Assembly (NCBI RefSeq): GCF_029392315.1
Contig: NZ_CP113939.1
Span: 2,294,001-2,358,000 of the forward strand
Origin: Bifidobacterium sp. ESL0690
GTDB lineage: Bacteria; Actinomycetota; Actinomycetes; Actinomycetales; Bifidobacteriaceae
Length of the DNA stretch: 64,000 nucleotides
Reading direction: 5' to 3'
A program made the translations under genes and the position numbers. Positions 14,630 to 23,161 of this stretch are shown here, piece after piece. Numbering within the stretch: the stretch's first letter is position 1; every line of letters starts with the position of its first letter. The notes under the pieces are model-generated. The model saw only the letters and a list, made by a program, of their open reading frames with translations, was not told where the DNA came from and did not search any database.

Positions 14630-16093
14630 TCAGCCCAGAGCCAAAGCACGCAGTTGGGCAGGGTCGATGACCTTTTTGTGGTCGCGGCCTTCCTTCGCGC
14701 CCTCGGCACGCTCGTAAGTGTCGACCTTCTTCCAGCCGGCGAAGTCGATGGGCTTGACACCGCGCGACGCGAGCAGGCGGTCGATGGACTCGGGGTCGCG
14801 GTCGGCGGCGATGCAGCCTTTGCCGGCGCCATCAACATCCTCGGCCTTGGAGAGGTCATCGAGCATGTTGCCGACAATCAGAAGCGCATCGGACTTGGTG
14901 GAGCCAATCAGGCCGACAGGCCCACGCTTGGCCCAGCCGGTGGCGTAAAGACGCGGGCGAACGGTACTCTTGCCGGTTTCGGCGGTGAGAATGCGGCCTT
15001 CCTCGTTGGCCAGCACATCTCGCTGCTCGTCGTAGGCCACACCCGGTACGCTCGCCGGCTTGTAGCCGATGGCGTGGTAAACGGCCTCAACCGGATAATC
15101 CGTGAATTCACCGGTATGGCGCATCACGCCGTCCGCTCCGGTTTCGGTGTGCTCGACGTGCAGGCCTACAACCTTGCCATCCTTGCCCAGCACCTCGGTG
15201 GGCGCAGAGTTGAAGTGCATATAGTACTTCTTGGGAGCAGGGTTGCCCTCGAAATCGACACCGCCATCATCTTCCATATCCTCGGCCATGTCGCGGATGG
15301 CGTAGAGCTCCTCGACCATCTGGCGGGTGAGCTTGTCCTTGCCGGCCTGTTCGACGGTGGCATCGTCGAGGTCGAAATCATCCTCATTGATGATGATCTG
15401 CACGCCCGGCAGCTTCTCGAGTTCGCGTAGCTCCTGCACGCTGAACTTGGCCTGGGCCACACCACGGCGAATGAAGAGGTGCAGCTCGCGCGCCTTGTTG
15501 GTTTTGATGCCGTCATAAACATTGTCTGGAATGTCGGTACGGGCCTTGAGATCGTCGGCATTGCGCATCAGCTCGCGCGAGACATCCATCGCCACGTTGC
15601 CGCCGCCGATGACGGCGACCTTTTCGGCATCCAGCGGCCACGTGCGAGCGCCGGTCGGATAACCGTCGTACCATTCCACGAACCTTGCGGCACCATGCAC
15701 GCCGTCCAAATCGGCTCCAGGGATGGTCAGCGGCCGGTCCGCAACAGCACCGGTGGCGAACAGCACCGCGTCATAGCGCGGCAGCAGGTCGTCAAGCGTG
15801 ACGTCCTTGCCGAATTCGACATCACAGTACAAATGAATATCCGGATTATCCAACGTCTTCTCCAGCGCATCGGCGATGAATTTGATGGCCGGGTGGTCGG
15901 GCGCAACGCCGTAACGGACGAGGCCGAACGGCACCGGCAGCTTCTCGAAGAGGTCGATGCGCGCGTTGGTGGGCAGACCAAGCGATTCGCCCTTCTTCTT
16001 CAGCTCGCGTAGGAAAATGTCGGATGAATAAACTCCCGCAGGGCCGGCACCGACGACGGCGATACGGAGTGTGTTGCTATTGTTTTCGCTCAT
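14630..16093 (-). CDS. fprA: NADPH-ferredoxin reductase, FprA type
   Basis: FAD- and NADP-binding oxidoreductase of the adrenodoxin-reductase/FprA type, 487 residues, which would pass electrons between NADPH and ferredoxin in the cytosol. FAD-binding Rossmann motif VVGAGPAGVYSSD at the N-terminus, then LPVPFGLVRYGVAPDHPAIK, the NADPH motif VIGGGNVAMDVSRELMR, VEAVYHAIGYKP, and the C-terminal RLYATGWAKRGPVGLIGSTKSDA. All these are diagnostic for FprA. No operon partner is evident: htpX is 300 bases away beyond the hairpin array. Confidence 0.93.
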   Translation of the reverse strand: MSENNSNTLRIAVVGAGPAGVYSSDIFLRELKKKGESLGLPTNARIDLFEKLPVPFGLVRYGVAPDHPAIKFIADALEKTLDNPDIHLYCDVEFGKDVTLDDLLPRYDAVLFATGAVADRPLTIPGADLDGVHGAARFVEWYDGYPTGARTWPLDAEKVAVIGGGNVAMDVSRELMRNADDLKARTDIPDNVYDGIKTNKARELHLFIRRGVAQAKFSVQELRELEKLPGVQIIINEDDFDLDDATVEQAGKDKLTRQMVEELYAIRDMAEDMEDDGGVDFEGNPAPKKYYMHFNSAPTEVLGKDGKVVGLHVEHTETGADGVMRHTGEFTDYPVEAVYHAIGYKPASVPGVAYDEQRDVLANEEGRILTAETGKSTVRPRLYATGWAKRGPVGLIGSTKSDALLIVGNMLDDLSKAEDVDGAGKGCIAADRDPESIDRLLASRGVKPIDFAGWKKVDTYERAEGAKEGRDHKKVIDPAQLRALALG

Positions 16094-16258
16094 AGTCCTA
16101 GATTAACGCAACCGGGGCCACCGCGAAAGACCAAACGTTAAGAGATTACTTATATTTCAACGTCAAACACTACATTTGTGCCCCCTGATGCCTATACTTT
16201 AAAGCTGTTCGCGCGGTTGGTGGCAGCAGCTGCGCCAAGACGATTTAACAACGCAGAC

Positions 16259-16349
16259 AGCTCGGGAATAGCGATTTTGCGGTGACATTGGCTGAGATAA
16301 AACCCAGCCGTAACCGCAAAACCAATTGGTATACAACGCTTTCCAAGCT
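16259..16349 (+). promoter_or_regulatory. Structured leader with partial THI-box (TPP riboswitch) resemblance
   Basis: A terminal helix AGCTCGGGAA (16259-16268) with TTTCCAAGCT (16340-16349) pairs at nine of ten positions. It encloses CTGAGATAAAACCC (16292-16305), which matches the pyrimidine-sensor part of TPP riboswitches. The second conserved arm (ACCTGATC...GCGNAGGGA) is not matched: the sequence there is AACCGCAAAACC and ACGCTTTCC. The downstream gene encodes a THI5-type binding protein, so a divergent or decayed TPP switch is possible. A covariance-model search is needed. Confidence 0.3.
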
Positions 16350-16435
16350 CGATGCACCGGTTTGATTCGTCGCGCGGACTCCTCACCTTTCCGCATGCGT
16401 CGCCTCAGGCCGCAGAACAGACAAGGTGATTCACA

Positions 16436-17611
16436 GTGAGTATCAAAACCGGTTTTTCGAGGATTTTTAAGGGCAACGAACGATTCAGCGGTTCCCGAAA
16501 TGATGCCAGAAACAATTTCAACTATTATCGCAAAATAATTCGCAAGACTATGTCGGTCATCGGCGCGGCGGCGCTGGGGCTTTCGCTAGCAGCCTGCGGT
16601 AATGGTTCAGCAAACAACAATGCCACCGACGCCAACGGCAAGCCGACGCTGACGTTTATGCTCGACTGGACGCCGAACACCAATCACGTCGGACTGTATG
16701 TGGCCCAGCAGCTCGGCTATTTCAAGGATGCCGGTATCAATGTGAAAATCCTGCCGACCGCCCAAGCTGGGGCGGAAACCAGCGTGGAGAACGGCGTGGC
16801 CAATATCGGCTTCTCGAAACTGACCGACCTCGCCAACGCCGACGCGCATGGTGCCGACCTGAAGCTCGTCTTCGACCTGACGCAGAAACCCATCGCCCGC
16901 TGGTGCAGCCTGAAGAGCCGCACGGACATCAAGACGCCCAAGGACTTCGCCGGCAAGACCTTCGTTACCTTCGGGTCGGCCGAACAGAGCGCTTCGGTGC
17001 GCCAAATGATCCGTTACGCCGGTGGCGACGGTGACTTCAAAACCGCTACGGCCGGCACCAATACCTTCCGCACATTGACCAGCGGCAAAGGCGACTTCGC
17101 CGGCTTCTACGCCAACTGGGAAGAAGTAGAATCACAGCTCAACGGCCCGGCACTCAACTGCTTCGCCGCCGATAAATGGGGTGTGCCCGGCAATCCCGAC
17201 CAACTCGGTTTCGCGGTGAAGAATTCATGGCTCAACAACCCGCAGAACGTCGCCAATCTGAAGAAGTTCCTCAAGGCCGCGCGCCGCGGTTACGACTATG
17301 CGCTGGCCAATCCCGATAAGGCCGCCGACATCCTCGTGAGCCAGACCAAAACCTCGCACCTCGACCCGAAACTCGCCAAAGCCTCGATGGAAAAGGTCGT
17401 GAAAGAAGGCTACTGGAGCGGCAACGGCATGAACGACGACACCACGGACGGCAAGCCCGACCAGAAGCTCACCGCCACGGTCAACACCGAAGACGGCCAG
17501 AAGTACTTGGATTTCCAGTACAACGCCGGCACCTACACCGATTCCCACAAAAAGAAGCTCGCCCGTGCGCCCCAAGCCGCCGAGCTTGCGACCAACAAGT
17601 ACGTGGAATAA
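16436..17611 (+). CDS. NMT1/THI5-type ABC transporter substrate-binding lipoprotein
   Basis: 391 residues. GTG at 16436 follows AAGGTGA at proper spacing and gives a long basic N-terminus before the lipoprotein signal VIGAAALGLSLAAC, with the lipidated Cys in the LAAC lipobox. The mature part has the NMT1/THI5 fold signature TFMLDWTPNTNHVGLYVAQQLGYFKDAGINV and VENGVANIGFSKLTDLANA. These features are typical of ThiY-like proteins for the HMP pyrimidine precursor of thiamine. A permease follows on the same strand after 215 bp that contain hairpin array B. Riboflavin- or sulfonate-type ligands cannot be excluded. Confidence 0.8.
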   Translation: MSIKTGFSRIFKGNERFSGSRNDARNNFNYYRKIIRKTMSVIGAAALGLSLAACGNGSANNNATDANGKPTLTFMLDWTPNTNHVGLYVAQQLGYFKDAGINVKILPTAQAGAETSVENGVANIGFSKLTDLANADAHGADLKLVFDLTQKPIARWCSLKSRTDIKTPKDFAGKTFVTFGSAEQSASVRQMIRYAGGDGDFKTATAGTNTFRTLTSGKGDFAGFYANWEEVESQLNGPALNCFAADKWGVPGNPDQLGFAVKNSWLNNPQNVANLKKFLKAARRGYDYALANPDKAADILVSQTKTSHLDPKLAKASMEKVVKEGYWSGNGMNDDTTDGKPDQKLTATVNTEDGQKYLDFQYNAGTYTDSHKKKLARAPQAAELATNKYVE

Positions 17612-17675
17612 GGTTCCCGACAACTCGACTCCCACTGCGAGAACTTAAAAAAATAATCCCGTCCTCCTTACTTTG

Positions 17676-17812
17676 GTGCTGGTAAACAGCATCTTGTGCA
17701 CGGTCAAAGTCCGTTTACCAGCATCGAATTGCAAGAAAGACGGAGAACCACACATTCCTGCTGGAAAACCGCATATTAGTGACGATACGAGTCCGTTTAC
17801 CAGCAGCAGCAC
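17676..17812. repeat. Intergenic hairpin array B (two units, inside an operon)
   Basis: Two units of the same family as array E. Unit 1 has CTGGTAAACAGCA (17679) with GTCCGTTTACCAGCA ending near 17723. Unit 2 has CTGGAAAACCGCA (17761) with GTCCGTTTACCAGCAGCA (17791-17808). The units lie between the binding-protein and permease genes. Confidence 0.75.
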
Positions 17813-17826
17813 AATGAAAGAATGAG

Positions 17827-18645
17827 ATGACAACGAAACAGAAACGCCGGTCAACGTCCTCGCAAAGTTGGTGGCACAAGGCGTTGCCGCCGGCTATCAC
17901 CATCGGTGCGGTACTGGTCGTCTGGCAGGTAGCAGCGAGCGCCCACCTCGTTTCCGAAACCACGCTCGCCTCCCCCGTTGCCATCGTTTCATCGATGATC
18001 GCCACCTGGCCAGAACTGATGGCTGCGACGGCCGTGACCACCGTTGAAGCACTGGCCGGGTTCGCGATTGCAGTCGTCGTCGGCATCGCCATCGGCATGG
18101 GTCTTTACGTCTCGAAAACCGCCAATCGCGCCATTTATCCGTTGCTCGTGGCCGCGCAGACCATCCCCATCATCACCATCGCTCCGCTGTTCATGATCTG
18201 GTTCGGCTTCAATCCAATCGGCAAAATCACGCTGGTGGCCATTTTCGGCCTGTTCTCGATTGCCGTCGACACCTCGCGCGGGCTCACCGCCGTTCCCCGC
18301 TTCTATCAGGACGTGGCGCTGACCTGCGGAGCAACCAAGCCATGGACCCTGTTCCATGTGAAACTTCGCGTCGCCGGCCGTCAGATTTTCTCCGGCATCC
18401 GCATCAGCGCGGCTTACGTGTTTGGTACGGCTGTCACCGCTGAATACCTCGGGGCAACCAACGGCCTCGGCGTCTGGCTGCAGGGAGCGTTCAATTCCTT
18501 CCAGACGTCGCTGATTTTCTCCGCCGCCATCGTCGTGGTGGCGTTGACCGGCATTCTGCTTGGTTTGGTCTCGCTCGCCGAACGTCTGTTGCTTGGCCCG
18601 GCCGACAAAGATGACGCGATATCGCTCGATGACAGTGAATACTGA
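17827..18645 (+). CDS. ABC transporter permease (SsuC/ThiX type)
   Basis: 272-residue inner-membrane permease, the likely partner of the upstream binding lipoprotein. Several transmembrane helices are visible (ITIGAVLVVWQVAASAHL; LAGFAIAVVVGIAIGMGL; IYPLLVAAQTIPIITIAPL; AAIVVVALTGILLGLVSLA). The permease-ATPase coupling (EAA-type) loop lies around DVALTCGATKPWTLFHV. The family is BPD_transp_1, as in nitrate, sulfonate and pyrimidine importers. No ATPase gene follows: the next gene encodes a DUF805 protein. The importer must therefore borrow an ATPase encoded elsewhere. Confidence 0.88.
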   Translation: MTTKQKRRSTSSQSWWHKALPPAITIGAVLVVWQVAASAHLVSETTLASPVAIVSSMIATWPELMAATAVTTVEALAGFAIAVVVGIAIGMGLYVSKTANRAIYPLLVAAQTIPIITIAPLFMIWFGFNPIGKITLVAIFGLFSIAVDTSRGLTAVPRFYQDVALTCGATKPWTLFHVKLRVAGRQIFSGIRISAAYVFGTAVTAEYLGATNGLGVWLQGAFNSFQTSLIFSAAIVVVALTGILLGLVSLAERLLLGPADKDDAISLDDSEY

Positions 18646-18854
18646 TCAATTCGGCGGCAGCCATTAGGCGTTCCATAAGTTATTCCTAAATCGTTTGACC
18701 AAAAATCTATCCAAAGTTGCTGACTCTCGACATCTTCCGCTAAACTGAAACAGACATATGAGGTCGTATCTCCACGCTGTATCTAGGCGGTGCGGGTATT
18801 ATCGGCTATGAAAAATATGCATAGAAGACGGAATGGTTCAACGAAAGGAAATCG

Positions 18855-20429
18855 ATGAACGACACCAACCCTCAAACGAACGAGGATTACATAAATCCGG
18901 AGCAGAATCAGCAATCAAGCGAAGGCGCTTCCCAAGCATCCGACAACTCCGAGAATCCCGCCGGCTCGTCATCATCGACTTCGCCGCAATCTCACGAGGA
19001 CTCTTCGATTGCGCCGCTAGATTCGTCCGATTCATCATCAACCGATGATTCCAATCAGCAGGTAACGCAAGAAGCATCGTCTTCGGCTTCTCAATCCAAT
19101 CAGCATGAAGGGGTTTCACAATTTGCGTTTTCCCCGGATCTTCCGCCTCTGCCCGGTTCGTTGCCGCAGTACAATAAAACGTCACAATATGACACACCGG
19201 AATATCACGCTTCGCAACCAGCTGCGCAGTCCGACGCCTCGCAGACGGATTCACAGTACAGCGGCTCGCAGCCCACGCCACAATCCAGCGATTCGCAAGC
19301 GGCTCCGCAATATAATGCGGCGCAATCTTCATCTCAATATGATGCCGTGCAGTCTACATCTCAATACGACGCCGCACAATCAACCCCGCAGTATAACGCC
19401 GCGCAACCGGCATCACAGTACAACACTTTCCAGCAAGCCCCGTACGATAATCTCCAGCAGCCCCAGCAGGCTCCGCAATACGACAATCCCCAGCAATCGC
19501 AGAGCAGCTTCCAATCTCAATTCCAGGCAACCCCACCCACAGGCGGCCAAGGCGGCATGCCTGCGTTCAACGGAGGCATGCCCGGCCAACCCTACGGCAA
19601 CCCGAACCAAGGTGGTTTCGCATCGCCAATGGCCGTCCCACTGAACATGCCGTATTATGGCTGCCCGCCATTCGAGGCCGTCAAACGTTTCTTCCGCAAG
19701 TATGCGAAGTTCTCCGGCCGCGCCAGCCGCAGCGAATACTGGTGGGTGCAGCTGTTCATCTTCATTGTCTACGTCATTATTTTCGTGTTCGACGAGCTGC
19801 TGTTCCGTACCGGTTCAAGCTTTATCGACTACATCTGGGAAGTTGCGATTTTCATACCGCAAATCGCCATCGCCATTCGCCGTCTCCATGATTCGAACAA
19901 ATCCGGCTGGTGGTGGATACTCCCCTACGGCTTGGAATTCGCAGGCGTGTTGATTCTTGGATTCTCCGTTGGATTCAGCCTCGGCGGACTCCTGGCCAAC
20001 CCATCATCCGCAGTCGCCGACACTTTCGGAGCCGGCGTCATCGGAGGGTCGCTTTTATGTCTCCTCTTCCTCCTCGTTGGCTTCATTTTGCAAATCGTTC
20101 TTATGGTACTTGGCCCGAAACCGGAAGGTGTACGTTTCGACGAGGATGTGCCGCCGATGAATCCAGTGAATCCGGGAAATCCGGCAGGCCAGTACGACCA
20201 GTACGGTCAGTTCATTCCGCAGCAGAATCCCGCCAACCAGCCGTATTCGCAGGCTCAGCAGCAGTCCGCTTCCGCAGGAAATTCGTATTCGCAGGCTCCG
20301 TATCAGCAAACTGCTGCGAATAATTCGTACGCACAGCCATATAACGATTTCAACGCAAATAACAACGCAAACAATTATGGAAACTACGGAGGTTACACAA
20401 ACAGCAACGGCAATAACTTCGCACAATAA
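18855..20429 (+). CDS. DUF805 membrane protein with long Q/S/Y-rich N- and C-terminal tails
   Basis: 524 residues; AAAGGA precedes the ATG by seven bases. Residues 1-260 are low-complexity, rich in Ser, Gln, Asn, Tyr and Ala. They include about ten-residue repeats of the type SQYDAAQSTP and QYNAAQPAS, then a Gly/Pro-rich linker. The DUF805 core starts near YAKFSGRASRSEYWWVQLF and has several helices (FIFIVYVIIFVFDELL; VAIFIPQIAIAIRRLHDSNKSGWWW; LLCLLFLLVGFILQIVLMVLG). The last 90 residues are again Asn/Gln/Tyr-rich. DUF805 proteins are small membrane proteins of unknown role. The tails look like disordered, prion-like segments. Cell-envelope location is inferred. Confidence 0.85.
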   Translation: MNDTNPQTNEDYINPEQNQQSSEGASQASDNSENPAGSSSSTSPQSHEDSSIAPLDSSDSSSTDDSNQQVTQEASSSASQSNQHEGVSQFAFSPDLPPLPGSLPQYNKTSQYDTPEYHASQPAAQSDASQTDSQYSGSQPTPQSSDSQAAPQYNAAQSSSQYDAVQSTSQYDAAQSTPQYNAAQPASQYNTFQQAPYDNLQQPQQAPQYDNPQQSQSSFQSQFQATPPTGGQGGMPAFNGGMPGQPYGNPNQGGFASPMAVPLNMPYYGCPPFEAVKRFFRKYAKFSGRASRSEYWWVQLFIFIVYVIIFVFDELLFRTGSSFIDYIWEVAIFIPQIAIAIRRLHDSNKSGWWWILPYGLEFAGVLILGFSVGFSLGGLLANPSSAVADTFGAGVIGGSLLCLLFLLVGFILQIVLMVLGPKPEGVRFDEDVPPMNPVNPGNPAGQYDQYGQFIPQQNPANQPYSQAQQQSASAGNSYSQAPYQQTAANNSYAQPYNDFNANNNANNYGNYGGYTNSNGNNFAQ

Positions 20430-20762
20430 GCGGCAACCGTTAAGCCTGAAGGCCTTTTGAATCCGTCTGCCGGATATCAGATGAATGAATCCAAGGCCTT
20501 CGGTCTTGACAAATAAACCGATTACGCTACCGCCTGACGGTGCCGCGAAAATCGCTGTTCATCACGTTTTCGTTCACCCGTCTGTCAAACAATTGTTCGG
20601 ATTTATGACCAATCTCAATAATTCGAAATTTGCGGTTTGTTTATTAAATAAACCGCATTCAGTATCATAAGAATTCAATGTACACAGATACGTACGTCCA
20701 GCACTTGTTGGAGCCAATCCGGCGCACTGCGGCGTGCGTAGCCGATCAGAAGGGAAAACAAA
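20430..20762. other. Intergenic region after the DUF805 gene
   Basis: 333 bases without a supported gene beyond the next small ORF's leader. An imperfect inverted pair, CCTGAAGGCCTT near 20440 and AAGGCCTTCGG near 20493, probably forms the DUF805 gene terminator. The part from 20560 is AT-rich and may hold a promoter. Confidence 0.4.
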
Positions 20763-20945
20763 ATGAGCAGAGCTGATTCAACCGGAAATCCCCAGAATAC
20801 CAACGTTAAGGAACCGCCATACGACGCGAATACGCGACCAGGCGGAGGCCATGACGGCAAGACTTTCCTGCCCGGTTCCGGCGGGGAACCCGCAAGCGGA
20901 TACATGGGACCCACCGACATGGGCTCCAAGAAATCCAGAAACTGA
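20763..20945 (+). CDS. Small hydrophilic protein of unknown function
   Basis: 60 residues, rich in Gly, Pro, Asn and Lys (EPPYDANTRPGGGHDGKTF) with no hydrophobic segment. AGAAGGG stands about eight bases before the ATG, and a strong hairpin follows 12 bases after the stop; both support a real short gene. Not recognised. It is probably a disordered peptide. Confidence 0.5.
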   Translation: MSRADSTGNPQNTNVKEPPYDANTRPGGGHDGKTFLPGSGGEPASGYMGPTDMGSKKSRN

Positions 20946-20957
20946 TACAAGCTATTC

Positions 20958-21018
20958 GATATATACGAAAACGTGCGCTGCCGCAATGTTGCTGGCAGCG
21001 CACGTTTTCGTATATATC
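20958..21018. terminator. 25-bp perfect inverted repeat between convergent genes
   Basis: Arms of 25 nt match perfectly around an 11-nt loop (20983-20993). The stem core is GTGCGCTGCC/GGCAGCGCAC, flanked by ACGAAAA and TTTTCGT, so it works as a bidirectional terminator. The right arm ends one base into the stop codon of the gene on the minus strand. Confidence 0.85.
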
Positions 21019-22007
21019 TACAACTCCACCGGCGGCTTGTTCTTGTCCTCCGGAATGTCCTTGAACTTTTCGGCCAACTTGGCCTTCTTGATTTTGTCTT
21101 CCTTTTCCTTTTCGGCCTTCTGTGCCGCAACCGGATCATAGACGACGTCGTTGCGGTGCTTCTCCCACTCAGCCTTAGCCAGCGGCGAGACGAATTCGGC
21201 CACCGCGTCAAGGGCGCGCGCATCGTCGCCGGAACCGGCCGCATCGCTGTACTTGGCGACCAGATCCTTGAACTGCTGGCTGGTCAGGTACATGCGCGGA
21301 ATCGACATGCGCTCGCACAGCTCGTTGATATAGAGCATGATTGGAGTCGCATTGCGAGCGGCGGCAGCATCAGCACTATCCGTGTCGCCGGAACTTTCGA
21401 CATCCTGTTCAACCAAACCAAGCAGCCCGTCAATGGCGGCCAATACCACCGCGAGACGCTGGGCCACGCTTTCGACGTCGGGGCCGTGCGGTGTGGAATC
21501 ATCGGCGGCGGAACCATCGTCTTGTCCGTCTTCATTCGAAACGGCACTGACACCTGCAGCCTGCTCAATCTCCTCAAGAGCCACAGCCACGGCCTTCACC
21601 GTTTTCTCGTCCCAGCCGACGTGGAGGTCTCCGGCACCTGCCATCACCAATGAAGTGTCACCGTTGCGAGAATAGTCTTCCATCTGCTCGTAGGCATCGT
21701 TGACGTCAATCAACGCGTCGACCATCGATTGCGGGCGGCCCGGTATACTAACCGCGCCCTCGTAAACGAACTCGGCATCGGCCATCGGGATTCCCTCGCC
21801 GGTAATGACCTCGGCCACCGCACGGCAGACCAGAACCTGCAGGTCCTCGGCGTATTTCGCGTCATTGCTCAGCTTCTGGGCGGTGTCCAGCGGCCAAAGC
21901 GCGATGAGATCAACACCGGCCTGCGCAGCATCCCGCACCTCGGGCATCAAAGCCAGACGAGCCAACCAGCCATCTTTGACTATCCCGCCTTCAATATCAA
22001 CCGCCAT
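21018..22007 (-). CDS. Conserved-looking protein of unknown function
   Basis: 329 residues from the ATG at 22007, which has AAAGGAG six bases upstream (an earlier frame start adds eight residues without such a site). Acidic, mostly helical, soluble. N-terminal part LARLALMPEVRDAAQAGVDLIALWPLDTAQKL, a variable Asp/Ser-rich linker in the middle, then MLYINELCERMSIPRMYLTSQQF and a charged Lys/Glu-rich C-terminus (KAEKEKEDKIKKAKLAEKF). No catalytic motif or membrane segment is recognised. It may act with partners through its helical ends; no function is proposed. Confidence 0.7.
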   Translation of the reverse strand: MAVDIEGGIVKDGWLARLALMPEVRDAAQAGVDLIALWPLDTAQKLSNDAKYAEDLQVLVCRAVAEVITGEGIPMADAEFVYEGAVSIPGRPQSMVDALIDVNDAYEQMEDYSRNGDTSLVMAGAGDLHVGWDEKTVKAVAVALEEIEQAAGVSAVSNEDGQDDGSAADDSTPHGPDVESVAQRLAVVLAAIDGLLGLVEQDVESSGDTDSADAAAARNATPIMLYINELCERMSIPRMYLTSQQFKDLVAKYSDAAGSGDDARALDAVAEFVSPLAKAEWEKHRNDVVYDPVAAQKAEKEKEDKIKKAKLAEKFKDIPEDKNKPPVEL

Positions 22008-22088
22008 ATTCGCTCCTTTGCCTTCTGCCAACTGCCGGTTTCCTCACTCTATCGTAATCCATACGCTGCTATGACGACGCCGAAAGAT

Positions 22089-22760
22089 CTACTTCACGTC
22101 TTTGGCCGGGTCGACGTACGCGATGCGCAGCATCTTGCCGGTTTTGCTGTCGTAGGTGATCGAGGTGATCGAGGCGAGCGCGGTGTGGCGCAGGAGCATG
22201 TTGTGCTCGGGGTGGCCAGTTTCCAGCATATGTCGATAGCTCCAGATTGGCGACTCGTGGCTGACGATGATGACCTGCGCGCCCGGATGGTTGCGTACCG
22301 CTTCCTGCGCGAAATCGCCGACCCTCGCGGCAATATGCTGGTAGCTTTCCCCCCAGCTCGGCCGCCAAAGGTTGCGCAGCAGTTTGAGACTTCGCGGACG
22401 CCACAGCGCAGCTTTGCCGTAGCCGATACGCAAGCCGCGGAACTCGTTACCCGCTTCGATGAGTCGCGGGTCGGTTTCTATGGAAAGTTCCGTTTCCCCG
22501 CGCGAAAGACGCACTGGGTTAAGTTCGGCGAGAATCGCCTGGGCGGTTTCACGCGTGCGGTCCAGCGGCGAAGAATACAGCGCCACCGCCTGATTCATCT
22601 GCGAATCGGCAGCAATGTAACGTCCGCTGGTTTGGGCCATGCGCAATCCCAACGCCGAAAGATGGAAGCCGGGAAGGCGCTCATAAAGCAAATGACCAGG
22701 GTTTTCGACCTTGCCGTGACGGACGAAATGCAACGTGGTCTGTTCCCCGCTTGACGACAT
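22089..22760 (-). CDS. Histidine phosphatase family protein (phosphoglycerate mutase-like)
   Basis: 223 residues from ATG 22760, preceded by AAGGAAAGG. The branch-1 histidine phosphatase signature LHFVRHGKVENP holds the phospho-accepting His. Partners are SSPLDRTRETAQAI (Arg) and the distal VIIVSHESPIW (second His), with GESYQHIAARV between. It hydrolyses or transfers phosphate from a small or protein substrate, which cannot be named from sequence. It lacks the length and context of a glycolytic phosphoglycerate mutase. Confidence 0.88.
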   Translation of the reverse strand: MSSSGEQTTLHFVRHGKVENPGHLLYERLPGFHLSALGLRMAQTSGRYIAADSQMNQAVALYSSPLDRTRETAQAILAELNPVRLSRGETELSIETDPRLIEAGNEFRGLRIGYGKAALWRPRSLKLLRNLWRPSWGESYQHIAARVGDFAQEAVRNHPGAQVIIVSHESPIWSYRHMLETGHPEHNMLLRHTALASITSITYDSKTGKMLRIAYVDPAKDVK

Positions 22761-23161
22761 GAACGGCCTTTCCTTGATAACCCGATAACCATTACTCATT
22801 TCGAACGTCACCAATAGCGACGTCCTTTTTAACTAGTAACAGGGTACCAGCGAGGGTACCGGCATCTCGTAGCGTAAGCCGTGTTTCTTGCGAGATCTAA
22901 AGCCCCGAACAACCCGATGAATACGTTTGCAAAAGTTTTACGTTTTATTCTTCGTCCACCGCGCAATCTACCGCGTGTCGCGGCGTATGACCGCTAAAGT
23001 ATCGAGGCTGAGAGTAGAGAAATTGGGTATCTACCACCCTTCTGAATCTCAAAGCGATGCCCTAAACAATCCACACAAACCGCTCGCGCGCCAACCGGAT
23101 TTCTCTGCTGCCACAAACCGCAAGACTTCCACCACACACCCTGAAAGGAACCCGTAAAGTC
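22761..23161. other. Divergent promoter region, histidine phosphatase / MFS
   Basis: About 400 bases without a supported gene. Two GGGTACC boxes, 12 bases apart (22842-22848 and 22854-22860), look like tandem operator half-sites upstream of the phosphatase gene. Nothing else recognisable was seen up to the MFS ribosome-binding site (GAAAGGA at about 23140). Confidence 0.35.
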
